Origin: Paracoccus salsus
GTDB taxonomy: Bacteria; Pseudomonadota; Alphaproteobacteria; Rhodobacterales; Rhodobacteraceae
Assembly: GCF_021556615.1 (NCBI RefSeq)
Contig: NZ_JAKGGD010000001.1
Location: 124,001 to 188,000 of the forward strand
Length of the DNA: 64,000 bases
Direction: 5' to 3'
The position numbers were made by a program, and so were the translations under genes. Positions 49,902-57,618 of the stretch are shown here, one piece after another (positions within the stretch are counted from its first letter, which is position 1; each line of letters starts with the position of its first letter). Below the pieces are notes generated by a model. The model was not told the DNA's origin. It made no database searches and was given only the letters and a program-made list of their open reading frames with translations.

Positions 49902-50954
49902 TCAGCCAGCTGTTGCGGCTGAGGCCTCATTCCATTCGACGCGACCCGTATCATGCCAGATGCGAATCCGATCCTGAAGCACTGCCGTCCTGCGCGCATG
50001 GGTCAGCCACTGCGCGGCGTATTCGGCGGCAGCCTTGCCCATCCGGTCCGCAAGGGCCGGATCGTCAAGCAATCGCTGCATCGCTTCGCGGACCGCAGGA
50101 ACATCAGCTAGGGGAACGGCAAGAGCATGTTCGTCCGGCACAAAATAGTCCAGCGCCGTCTCGACCCGCGAGATGATCTGCGGACGCGCGCAATGCATGG
50201 CCGTGACAAGGGTGATATGGCCTGCACCGCGATCCGCATCCCGGACCAGGATCACATTGGCAACCGAACCGCGAATGCAGTCGATGCAGTCCGCGAAGGG
50301 GATCTCGACATGGTTGCGGACATTGGCCGGCAGCGTGAAGTCGGGTGGCGAATGCGAGATGATGACGCCCTCGGCCTCCAGACCCTCCAGCGCCGCACAG
50401 AAGGTCCGCTGATCGCGATTGTTGCGACCGATCAGACAGAAATAGGGCCGCTCGGGTCGGCTGAAATGGCCCGGATCCTGCGGCAGATCATAGGCCCAGT
50501 GCACGAACGCAAATCGGTCACGCGGAATGTCATGGATGCGGCTGAAGATGTCAGCCTCGGGCTTGGATGCCACCACGGCCATATCGACGCGACCGAAAAA
50601 CAGCCAGTTGATCGCGCGATTCAGCGGTTTCGAGCGTGTGGACAACGTCCTGTTGCCCGAAATGTTCAGGCCCAGCACGACGTGCCGGGCGCGTGATCCC
50701 GTCAATCGCAAGCCGGCGGAGACGAGGGCCGTGCTGAAATACTCGGTGTTGACGACCAGATCGGCGCCCCACAAGCGCGGTGCGAGACGTGCGATTTGCA
50801 GCAGGCGCTTGGCCGGATGCGCCCATTTCAACTGGATATCCTGGCATTCGTATCCGCGCTCTTCCAGGAACTGCAAGCAATCCGGGAATCGTCCGCTTTC
50901 GCGGTAACTGTCGCTGACCGACAGGCTGATGACGCGCTTTTTCCGTTCACGCAT
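49902..50954 (-). CDS. Probable glycosyltransferase (GT-B, GT4-like)
   Basis: A 350-residue protein with the GT-B layout. The N-terminal half contains ADLVVNTEYFSTALVSAGL; the C-terminal Rossmann half contains RPYFCLIGRNNRDQRTFCAA, and ADRGAGHITLVTAMHCARPQ which replaces the usual ExxG-type donor motif, followed by ALAVPLADVPAVREAMQRLL as in GT4 enzymes. Sugar and acceptor are unknown. It ends 21 bases past the acyltransferase gene tail to tail and has GAAGGAAC upstream of the ATG. Confidence 0.75.
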   Translation of the reverse strand: MRERKKRVISLSVSDSYRESGRFPDCLQFLEERGYECQDIQLKWAHPAKRLLQIARLAPRLWGADLVVNTEYFSTALVSAGLRLTGSRARHVVLGLNISGNRTLSTRSKPLNRAINWLFFGRVDMAVVASKPEADIFSRIHDIPRDRFAFVHWAYDLPQDPGHFSRPERPYFCLIGRNNRDQRTFCAALEGLEAEGVIISHSPPDFTLPANVRNHVEIPFADCIDCIRGSVANVILVRDADRGAGHITLVTAMHCARPQIISRVETALDYFVPDEHALAVPLADVPAVREAMQRLLDDPALADRMGKAAAEYAAQWLTHARRTAVLQDRIRIWHDTGRVEWNEASAATAG

Positions 50955-51002
50955 GCCCCGTTCCTTCGATATCCGGCATCACGCCACAGCCTGCAGATCG
51001 GT

Positions 51003-51020
51003 GCCACCAGGTCTGGTGGC
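51003..51020 (-). terminator. Hairpin between aroG and the glycosyltransferase
   Basis: GCCACCAG and CTGGTGGC form an eight-base stem with a two-base loop, 60 bases past the aroG stop. No T run follows, so it is only a possible terminator. Confidence 0.3.
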
Positions 51021-51080
51021 GCGATTTCCTTCCTGGGGACGGGCGAGGGCGGCGCGAACCCTTGCGCCCGCCCGATGCCG

Positions 51081-52490
51081 TCAAACCGCCTTGGCACCCC
51101 GCGCCGGCGCGGCGGCCTCGCGCCGCGCACGCAGTTCCTCGGCCACCAGGAACGCCAGTTCCAGCGACTGGCTGGCATTCAGGCGCGGATCGCAGGCCGT
51201 GTGGTAGCGATCAGACAAATCCTCGTCGGTGACGGCGCGAACACCGCCGGTGCACTCGGTCACGTCCTTTCCGGTCATCTCGAAATGGACACCGCCGGGG
51301 ATCGTGCCTTCGGCATTGTGGATCGCAAAGAACTCTCGGACCTCGCGCAGGATCGAATCGAAAGGCCGCGTCTTGTAGCCGGTCGACGATTTGATGACGT
51401 TCCCGTGCATCGGATCGCAGGACCAGACGACATTCGCGCCGTGTTCCTGGACGGTCCGGACCAGCCGCGGCAGGTGGTCGCCCACCTTGCCGGCACCGAA
51501 ACGCGCGATCAGCGTCAGCCGGCCGGCCTCGTTCGCCGGGTTCAGCTTGTCCAGCAGCAGCTTGAGGTCGTCCGCCGTCGTCGTCGGGCCGCATTTCAGC
51601 CCGATCGGGTTCTGCACCCCGCGGCAGAACTCGACATGCGCGCCGTCTGGTTGGCGCGTGCGGTCGCCGATCCAGATCATGTGGCCCGAACCGGCGACCG
51701 GCAGGCCGGTGGTCGAATCCGTGCGGGCCAGCGCCTCTTCGTATTCCAGCAGCAGCGCCTCGTGACTGGTGTAGAAATCGACCTTGCCCAGTTGATGAGC
51801 GGTGTCGGAATTGACGCCCGCCGCCTGCATGAAGGCCATCGCGTCGCGGATGCGGTCGGCGATGTCGCGATACTTGGCGGCCTCTGGTCCGCCCACGAAA
51901 TCGGCGATCCAGCTTTGAACGCGGTGCATGTCGGCGAAACCGCCGGTCGAGAAGGCGCGCAGCAGGTTCAGCGACGCCGCCGCCTGGGTGTAGGCCGCCA
52001 GCATCCGGTTCGGGTCGGGGATTCGCGCCTCGGGCGTGAAATCGAACCCGTTGACGATGTCGCCGCGATAGCTGGGCAGTTCCACGCCATCGACGGTTTC
52101 GGTCGGCGCGCTGCGCGGCTTGGCGAACTGGCCCGCCATCCGTCCGACCTTCACGACAGGCAGTTGCGCGCCCCATGTCAGCACGACCGCCATCTGAAGC
52201 AGCAGCTTGAACGTGTCGCGGATATTGTCGGCGCTGAACTCGCCGAAACTTTCGGCGCAATCGCCGCCCTGCAGAAGGAAACTGCGGCCGGCGGCGACAT
52301 CGGCCAGCTGTTCGCGCAGCCGCCGCGCCTCGCCTGCAAAGACCAGCGGCGGGTAACGGCGCAATTGTGCCTCGACCGCCTGCAGCGCGGCCTGATCGGT
52401 GTAATCGGGCATCTGGACGCGCGGATAGGCGCGCCAGCCAGCCTTGTCCCAGCTTGGGGCGGCGTTCTTGCGGGTATCCTGCTGCGTCAT
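51081..52490 (-). CDS. aroG: Class II 3-deoxy-7-phosphoheptulonate synthase (DAHP synthase)
   Basis: A 469-residue enzyme, first step of aromatic amino acid synthesis, condensing erythrose-4-P and phosphoenolpyruvate. It belongs to the plant-like class II group: [15 protein letters not shown] and [20 protein letters not shown] at the N-terminus, [31 protein letters not shown] and the late [21 protein letters not shown] use the ATG at 52490, which has AAGGAG eight bases upstream, instead of the GTG at 52499. It is divergent from the GlxA-type regulator and isolated from the aroK-aroB pair. Confidence 0.96.
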   Translation of the reverse strand: MTQQDTRKNAAPSWDKAGWRAYPRVQMPDYTDQAALQAVEAQLRRYPPLVFAGEARRLREQLADVAAGRSFLLQGGDCAESFGEFSADNIRDTFKLLLQMAVVLTWGAQLPVVKVGRMAGQFAKPRSAPTETVDGVELPSYRGDIVNGFDFTPEARIPDPNRMLAAYTQAAASLNLLRAFSTGGFADMHRVQSWIADFVGGPEAAKYRDIADRIRDAMAFMQAAGVNSDTAHQLGKVDFYTSHEALLLEYEEALARTDSTTGLPVAGSGHMIWIGDRTRQPDGAHVEFCRGVQNPIGLKCGPTTTADDLKLLLDKLNPANEAGRLTLIARFGAGKVGDHLPRLVRTVQEHGANVVWSCDPMHGNVIKSSTGYKTRPFDSILREVREFFAIHNAEGTIPGGVHFEMTGKDVTECTGGVRAVTDEDLSDRYHTACDPRLNASQSLELAFLVAEELRARREAAAPARGAKAV

Positions 52491-52663
52491 GGTACGCACT
52501 CCTTGGAAAAACTGTCGCGCAGGTATAGACTTTCGGCACGGTCAGCGAAAGGCGCATGAAGCGGGAAAAAATGATCCGACCTAGGTTGCATGCTGATTTT
52601 CTTCTCTTGCGGGTGGCCCTGTTCCCTGATGAGAGGTGCCAGTCCCAATCGTGTTGAGGCAGC

Positions 52664-53656
52664 ATGATGTCATCGAACAAGCCGCGACGCTTTACCTTCC
52701 TGCTGGTCAACCGCTTCACCCTGACGCCCTTTGCAGCAGCCATCGAGCCGCTTCGTCTGGCCAATCGCGCCGCTGACAAGCAGTTGTTCGAATGGCGCCT
52801 GGTCGGTCCGACAGGCGATGTGGCAACCTGTTCCAACGGCACGCGCGTGTTGGTGGATTCTGGGCTGGACGGCCACCTGCCGGTCGGGCGCGACGATGTG
52901 GTGATCGTCTGCGGCGGCACCCAGATCGCGCGCGAGGCCAGCAAGCCTGTCCTGACCTGGCTGCGCAAGCAAGCGCGCGCCGGTGCCGCGATGGGCGCGG
53001 TCTGCACCGGCGCCTGGGTCCTGGCCGAGGCCGGGCTGCTGGACGGCCGCAAGGCGACGATCCACTGGGAAAACCACGACGGCTTCGCCGAGGCCTTCCC
53101 CAATGTCGATCTGTTCCGGTCGGTCTTCGTGCATGACGGCAACCGGCTGACCGCTGCCGGCGGCACCTCTTCGATCGACCTGATCCTGCATATGATCGCG
53201 GAAACGCATGGCGACGCCCTGACGGCCGAGGTCGCCGACCAGATGCTGCATACCACCATCCGCACCGACCAGGACCGCCAGCGACTGTCGATTCCCACCC
53301 GCATCGGTGTCCGCCATCCGCGCCTTGCCGCGGTGATCGCGCGGATGGAGGCGAATCTTGAGGACCCGATCAGCCCGGCGCAGCTTGCCGCCGATGCCGG
53401 GATGTCCACGCGACAGCTGGAGCGGCTTTTCCGGCGCTATCTGAACCGCAGCCCGAAACGCTATTACATGGAGACGCGCCTGTCGCGGGCGCGCAACCTG
53501 CTGATGCAGACCGAAATGTCGATCATCGAGGTGGCTCTGGCCTCGGGCTTTTCCAGCCCGTCGCATTTCTCGAAATGCTATCGGGCGCTTTACGGCAGCA
53601 CCCCCTATCGCGAGCGCGGCACGGGCGGTGCGGTCAACACCGATGGCGGCATCTGA
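52664..53656 (+). CDS. GlxA family transcriptional regulator (DJ-1/PfpI domain plus AraC-type HTH)
   Basis: A 330-residue regulator. The N-terminal amidotransferase-like domain has GAVCTGAWVLAEAGLLDGRK with the characteristic Cys, and HWENHDGF; the C-terminal AraC domain shows AQLAADAGMSTRQLERLFRR and the second helix-turn-helix VALASGFSSPSHFSKCYRAL. This architecture includes GbdR and CdhR, which control glycine betaine and carnitine catabolism in pseudomonads. A link to the betaine-type methyltransferase 34 kb away would be speculation. The adjacent divergent gene aroG is an unlikely target. Confidence 0.9.
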   Translation: MMSSNKPRRFTFLLVNRFTLTPFAAAIEPLRLANRAADKQLFEWRLVGPTGDVATCSNGTRVLVDSGLDGHLPVGRDDVVIVCGGTQIAREASKPVLTWLRKQARAGAAMGAVCTGAWVLAEAGLLDGRKATIHWENHDGFAEAFPNVDLFRSVFVHDGNRLTAAGGTSSIDLILHMIAETHGDALTAEVADQMLHTTIRTDQDRQRLSIPTRIGVRHPRLAAVIARMEANLEDPISPAQLAADAGMSTRQLERLFRRYLNRSPKRYYMETRLSRARNLLMQTEMSIIEVALASGFSSPSHFSKCYRALYGSTPYRERGTGGAVNTDGGI

Positions 53657-53679
53657 ACGGACAACTTATACGCGATTTA

Positions 53680-53695
53680 TTAAAATCTGATTAAA
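53680..53695. promoter_or_regulatory. Upstream CtrA-type site (near-consensus)
   Basis: TTAAAATCTGATTAAA fits TTAA-N7-TTAA with the final C of the consensus replaced by A. It lies 28 bp before a perfect site and upstream of the Hint-domain gene. Confidence 0.5.
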
Positions 53696-53707
53696 TCCTT
53701 TCGTGCG

Positions 53708-53723
53708 TTAACCGTTCGTTAAC
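53708..53723. promoter_or_regulatory. Perfect CtrA-type site upstream of the Hint gene
   Basis: TTAACCGTTCGTTAAC matches TTAA-N7-TTAAC exactly, 110 bp before the start of the Hint-domain gene and in tandem with the weaker site at 53680. Confidence 0.65.
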
Positions 53724-53833
53724 CTTCCCTCGATACTCAGGCTGAAAGGGAGCGCGATCCACGCGCCCGACCCTGAACAATCCGGGCCAACCGGGGATTT
53801 TCCACAGGACCTGCTTCGAGGCGACGGGCAACC

Positions 53834-54982
53834 ATGGACTATCAGATCACGATGCTGACGGTCAGTCAGGCGATCCCGCGAGGGACCGGGGCAACCACCA
53901 AATTCGCGCCGTGGTCCAACAGTTACAATCCGATCACGTTTCAGGATCCGGTGCTGACCAGCATCTCGATCACCGACGACGACGAGAACTTCAACAGCGG
54001 CTACTATACCCCGAACGAAACCCAGCAAACCCTAACGAACGCCACGACCTTCGGATATGGCGCGGAGGCGCAGACGCTGCCGGCGGGAACGAAGCTGGAA
54101 AACTGGTTCGGTTCGACATTGGTGGACATCAACGACCCGTCCAACACGTTCGTGGTGATGTTTCCTTACGGCTTCAGCACCGGAACCACGCCTCCGACCT
54201 ACGGAAGCTACCAGTCGGTTCTGATCTTTCCGCAGCCCAAGGTCGTCAATGGCGAGACCGTGTATCCGACGTTCGACCTTTCAGCCAGCTATCGCTTCAA
54301 GGAAATCGAGAACGTCACAAAGAGTTCGGAGGGTCAGGCGTATCCGCCGCAAAGCACCGTTCCCTGTTTCGTGTCGGGCACGATGATCGAGACGATGTTC
54401 GGGCCGCGCGCGATCGAAAGCCTGACGGTCGGCGACCTGATCCGCACGCGCGACAACGGCATGCGCTGGCTGTCGTGGATCGGCTCGACCTATCTCTCGC
54501 CCGCGCAGCTGGATCTGCAGCCCAACCTGCGCCCGATCCGCATCTGCGCCCACGCGCTGGCTCCGGGCGTTCCGGCACGCAATCTGATCGTGTCGCCGCA
54601 GCATCGCGTGCTGGTGCGATCGACCATCGCGCAGCGCATGTTCGACGAGAATGAGATCCTCGTGGCCGCCAAGCATCTGGTCGGCCTGCCGGGGATCGAG
54701 GCGATCAGCCCCCAGCAGGGCGTCACCTATTGGCACATGCTGTTCGACGGGCACGAGATCGTGCTGTCCAACGGCGCATGGAGCGAGAGCCTGTTCACCG
54801 GGACCCAGGCGATGGAGGCCGTCGGCCCTCAGGCGCGCCGCGAGATCCTGACGCTTTTCCCGCAGCTGGCCGACCCGGGTTTTCGTCCGGTCGGGGCGCG
54901 GCGGCTGCTGAACGGGCGCGAGGGTCGCCGGCTGGCCGAACGCCACGCCCGCAACAAGAGGCAACTGGTCGAACCCGGCTAG
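53834..54982 (+). CDS. Hint (hedgehog/intein) domain protein
   Basis: A 382-residue protein. Residues 1-175 form a domain I do not recognise, rich in Thr, Asn and Tyr, with no obvious signal peptide. From Cys178 a Hint domain begins: CFVSGTMIETMFGPRAIESL, then LTVGDLIRTRDNGMRWLSWI and the conserved SPQHRVLV with His257. Rhodobacteraceae carry many such proteins; the Cys can start N-S acyl shift and self-cleavage, releasing or lipidating the N-terminal part. The C-terminal tail is Arg-rich. The short leader is preceded by two CtrA-type boxes. Function of the N-terminal domain is unknown. Confidence 0.85.
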   Translation: MDYQITMLTVSQAIPRGTGATTKFAPWSNSYNPITFQDPVLTSISITDDDENFNSGYYTPNETQQTLTNATTFGYGAEAQTLPAGTKLENWFGSTLVDINDPSNTFVVMFPYGFSTGTTPPTYGSYQSVLIFPQPKVVNGETVYPTFDLSASYRFKEIENVTKSSEGQAYPPQSTVPCFVSGTMIETMFGPRAIESLTVGDLIRTRDNGMRWLSWIGSTYLSPAQLDLQPNLRPIRICAHALAPGVPARNLIVSPQHRVLVRSTIAQRMFDENEILVAAKHLVGLPGIEAISPQQGVTYWHMLFDGHEIVLSNGAWSESLFTGTQAMEAVGPQARREILTLFPQLADPGFRPVGARRLLNGREGRRLAERHARNKRQLVEPG

Positions 54983-55560
54983 TCCAGCTTCAGCAAGACG
55001 ACCGCGCGACGGACAGTTTGCACGAGCATCCGCAGCGGCGGGCTTTTTCCGCCAGCGGCACGGCTCATCAGGCCAACCGGCCCCTCGGTCAGCCCGGTGC
55101 CGATCGGCGGCCGCACCAGCTGCCCCTCGGCCATCGCGCGCGACCACCCCTGCCGAGATGAACCGCACCACATCGCTTTCCCGTGTATGGGCCCGTGTGT
55201 GGGCGCGACCGAAGGCACCCGACACGGTCTCCAGCCGCTGCGGTGGCAACGCCACGCCATTCGCGATCGGCAATCGCGATTCGGGCGCAAGCCGTGCGAT
55301 CTGTTTGACGAGTTCGGGCATCAGCCGCGCCGCAACAGAGGGCAAGGCTCCGATCCGCAGCGGCATGGCGCCTTCGCGGGCCGCATCGTCGATCCCGGCC
55401 CGGCCCTGTTCCAGCCCAGAGAGTCTGGTCAGCGCATAGCCATGAAAGAACGCGCACTACGGGCACGATCTCGGTCAGGGCCTGCACCTGTCCGATCAGG
55501 ATGCGCCGTCCATGCGTTCCCGACCGGGCAAGTATCCTGCCGAGTCGCTCATTTTGCTTT
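54979..55560 (-). pseudogene. LysR-type regulator remnant (pcaQ-like)
   Basis: A broken LysR gene. One frame gives GAMPLRIGALPSVAARLMPELV, the start of a substrate-binding domain as in PcaQ/GbpR regulators; another gives AEGQLVRPPIGTG and GPVGLMSRAAGG, the end of the same domain, finishing at the TAG at 54979. The DNA-binding N-terminus is nearly gone, with only a trace (RLGRILARSGTHG) in a third frame. At least two frameshifts are needed to join the parts, and the middle is shortened. Its position next to pobA, pcaH and pcaG remnants fits a former regulator of protocatechuate catabolism. Confidence 0.75.
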
Positions 55561-55592
55561 TTCCCTCTGTGATCCTGATCGCGAGACAAGGG

Positions 55593-55692
55593 ATGTCTTC
55601 ACACAGGTCGCGATCGTCCGCGGCGGCCCTTCGGGCTGTGGCTGGGGCGATTGCTGCACAAGCGGGGCATCGACGCGGTCGTTCTTGAACGC
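55593..55692 (+). pseudogene. pobA: pobA N-terminal fragment
   Basis: About 33 codons of 4-hydroxybenzoate 3-monooxygenase. TQVAIVRGGPSG, then after one missing G (near 55633-55636) LWLGRLLHKRGIDAVVLER, is the N-terminal FAD-binding strand-turn-helix of PobA. The canonical third glycine region is altered (VRGGP for VGGGP). A further frameshift separates the ATG from this frame. The fragment stops exactly where the pcaH tail begins, showing a deletion that removed the rest of pobA and most of pcaH. Confidence 0.75.
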
Positions 55693-55812
55693 TGATCGCG
55701 CGCCTGAACCTGAACGCGATGATCCCGCTGGATTCCATCGCCTATAAGTTCGACATTGTCCTGAAGGGGTCGCCGCTCGACGATGTTCGAAAACCGGCTG
55801 GAGGGGAACTGA
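55689..55812 (+). pseudogene. pcaH: pcaH C-terminal fragment
   Basis: The last 40 or so codons of the protocatechuate 3,4-dioxygenase beta subunit. TLIARLNLNAMIPLDSIAY and KFDIVL are followed, after one extra A near 55764, by RGRRSTMFENRLEGN and the stop, the typical PcaH tail. The catalytic iron ligands lie upstream and are lost. pcaG begins three bases after the stop, the normal pcaHG spacing. Confidence 0.8.
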
Positions 55813-55814
55813 CC

Positions 55815-56435
55815 ATGCCACAGAGGCTGACCTATCTGCGCGAATCCGCCTCGCAAACGGCCGGCCCATATGTCCCTATCGGGCTGTCGCCAGGGGCCGC
55901 AGGGTTTGATATCTGTCGCCAGGAACCTGGCCATGACATCGCCGGGCCGAACACCATGGGACAGCGCATCAGGATCGAGGGGCTGATGATCGACGGCATG
56001 GGAAGTCCCGTCAAGGATGTGCTGATCGCGATGTGGCCGGCCAGCGCCCGGGACCGCTATGCCCATCCCGACGGCGCCGGCGAGGTCGAAGAGGGCATTC
56101 GCGGCCGGTGCCGCGACATCAGCGATTTCGAAACCGGCGAATGGGGCTTCGACACCGTCGCGCCAGGTCCCGTGCCAGGCCGTCACGGCCGCCTGATGGC
56201 GCCGCATCTGGACGTGTGGATCGTGGCCCGGGGCATCAAGGTCGGTCTGAACACGCGGATCCATTTCGACGATGAGGCCAGCGCGAACGCCGCCGATCCG
56301 GTCATCAACCGGATCGAATGGGAACGCCGCCGCGCCACGCTGATCGCGAAACGACAGGACCGCGACGGCGCCCCCGTCTGTCGTTTCGACATCCGCCTGC
56401 ACGGCGACGACGAAACCGTAATCTTCGATATCTGA
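55815..56435 (+). CDS. pcaG: Protocatechuate 3,4-dioxygenase alpha subunit, orphaned
   Basis: A 206-residue PcaG of full length. SASQTAGPYVPIGLSPGAAG, ISDFETGEWGFDTVAPGPVP and GRHGRLMAPHLDVWIVARGI are family blocks, and it ends with DDETVIFDI. The alpha subunit lacks the iron ligands and needs PcaH, of which only a frameshifted tail remains. Several positions usually conserved look altered (IAMWPASARDRY, EEGIRGRCRD), as if selection has relaxed. The frame is still open, so loss is recent or the gene has another use. Followed eight bases later by the BKACE gene. Confidence 0.82.
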   Translation: MPQRLTYLRESASQTAGPYVPIGLSPGAAGFDICRQEPGHDIAGPNTMGQRIRIEGLMIDGMGSPVKDVLIAMWPASARDRYAHPDGAGEVEEGIRGRCRDISDFETGEWGFDTVAPGPVPGRHGRLMAPHLDVWIVARGIKVGLNTRIHFDDEASANAADPVINRIEWERRRATLIAKRQDRDGAPVCRFDIRLHGDDETVIFDI

Positions 56436-56443
56436 GGCAAGCC

Positions 56444-57277
56444 ATGACAAAACCCTGCATCATCTGCGTCGCGATCACCGGATCGGTCCCGACCAAGCAC
56501 GACAACCCTGCCCTGCCCGTGACGGTCCCCGAACAGATCGAATCGACCCATGAGGCGTTCGAGGCGGGCGCGGCCATCGCGCATTGCCATGTCCGCGACG
56601 ACGAGGGCAAGCCGACCAGCGATCCCGACCGCTTTGCCGCCCTCAAGGAGGGCATCGAGAAGCACTGCCCCGGCATGATCATCCAGCTTTCGACCGGGGG
56701 ACGTTCGGGCGCCGGCGCCGCCCGGGGCGGGATGCTGCCGCTTCGGCCCGACATGGCCAGCCTGTCGGTGGGCTCGAACAACTTCCCGACGCGGGTCTAT
56801 GAAAATCCGCCCGATCTGGTGGACTGGCTGGCCTCCGAGATGATCGCCCACGACGTCAAGCCCGAGATCGAGGCCTTCGACCTGTCGCATATCTTCCAGG
56901 CCGCGAAGATGTGGAACGACGGGCGAATCAAGGACATCCCCTATGTGCAGTTCGTGATGGGGGTGAAGAACGCCATGCCGGTCGACCGCGAGGTGTTCGA
57001 TTTCTACATTCGCACGGTGAAGCGGCTGTTTGGCGAGGATGTCGCATGGTGCGCGGCGGGGGTCGGCCCGAACCAGATCGTCGTGAACGAATGGGCGATC
57101 GCCGAGGGCGGGCACGCCCGCACCGGACTGGAGGACAATATCCGGCTGGACAGGGACCGGCTGGCACCCTCGAACGCTGCGCTGGTCGCCCGCACCGTCA
57201 ATATCTGCGCGCGATACGACCGTCCGGTCGCGGACTGCCGGCAGGCGCGGCAGATCCTGGGACTGCGTCCTTCATGA
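56444..57277 (+). CDS. Beta-keto acid cleavage enzyme (BKACE, DUF849)
   Basis: A 277-residue Zn-dependent enzyme of the BKACE/3-keto-5-aminohexanoate cleavage family, which condenses a beta-keto acid with acetyl-CoA and releases acetoacetate plus a new CoA ester. AHCHVRDDEGKPTSDP holds the zinc ligands His47 and His49; GGHARTGLEDNI carries the Arg and the Glu-Asp pair of the active site. STGGRSGAGAARGGML is the usual substrate loop. All key residues are present and the frame is intact. In pca clusters such enzymes have been linked to beta-ketoadipate in place of PcaIJ/PcaF; that role here is inference from position. Its stop overlaps the pcaB remnant by ATGA. Confidence 0.88.
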   Translation: MTKPCIICVAITGSVPTKHDNPALPVTVPEQIESTHEAFEAGAAIAHCHVRDDEGKPTSDPDRFAALKEGIEKHCPGMIIQLSTGGRSGAGAARGGMLPLRPDMASLSVGSNNFPTRVYENPPDLVDWLASEMIAHDVKPEIEAFDLSHIFQAAKMWNDGRIKDIPYVQFVMGVKNAMPVDREVFDFYIRTVKRLFGEDVAWCAAGVGPNQIVVNEWAIAEGGHARTGLEDNIRLDRDRLAPSNAALVARTVNICARYDRPVADCRQARQILGLRPS

Positions 57278-57618
57278 TGCTGACCGATGGCCCCTTCGGC
57301 GACGCCGAGCTGGGGGACGCCATGGACGCGCCGGCCCTGCTGGCCGCGATGCTGCGGGCCGAGGCCGCGCTGGCTCATGCCCAGGGCAGGCTGGGCATCA
57401 TTCCCGCCGACGCGGCGACCGCCATCGCGCGGACGGCAGAAGCGATGCGCCCCGATCCGCAAACCCTTGTCGCGGCCAGCGAAACCGGAACGCTTGCCGG
57501 CGCGCTGACACGCCCGCAACCGGACCATGACTGGGCGCGCATCCTGGCGCCCGGGACCCATGCCGGCGACGCCGAGACAATCGCGCGCCACGATCCACAC
57601 CAAGGGAGGAACGCATGA
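57274..57618 (+). pseudogene. pcaB: pcaB remnant with internal deletion
   Basis: An open frame of 114 codons. The N-terminal part (GPFGDAELGDAMDAPALLAA, MLRAEAALAHAQGRLGIIPA) is the start of 3-carboxy-cis,cis-muconate cycloisomerase, normally 350-450 residues. From about residue 85 the sequence PDHDWARILAPGTHAGDAET resembles the C-terminal end of that family, so the catalytic middle seems to have been removed in frame. The product cannot be active. Its stop overlaps the dctP start by ATGA, so its translation may still serve to couple ribosomes into the transporter genes. Confidence 0.75.

Noticed and set aside
51211..53409. A 732-codon frame on the minus strand
   Set aside because: Out-of-frame shadow of the class II DAHP synthase and antisense to the GlxA regulator.
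53798..53806. TTTTCCACA as a DnaA box
   Set aside because: A single site one base off consensus without companions or an AT-rich unwinding region is not evidence of an origin.
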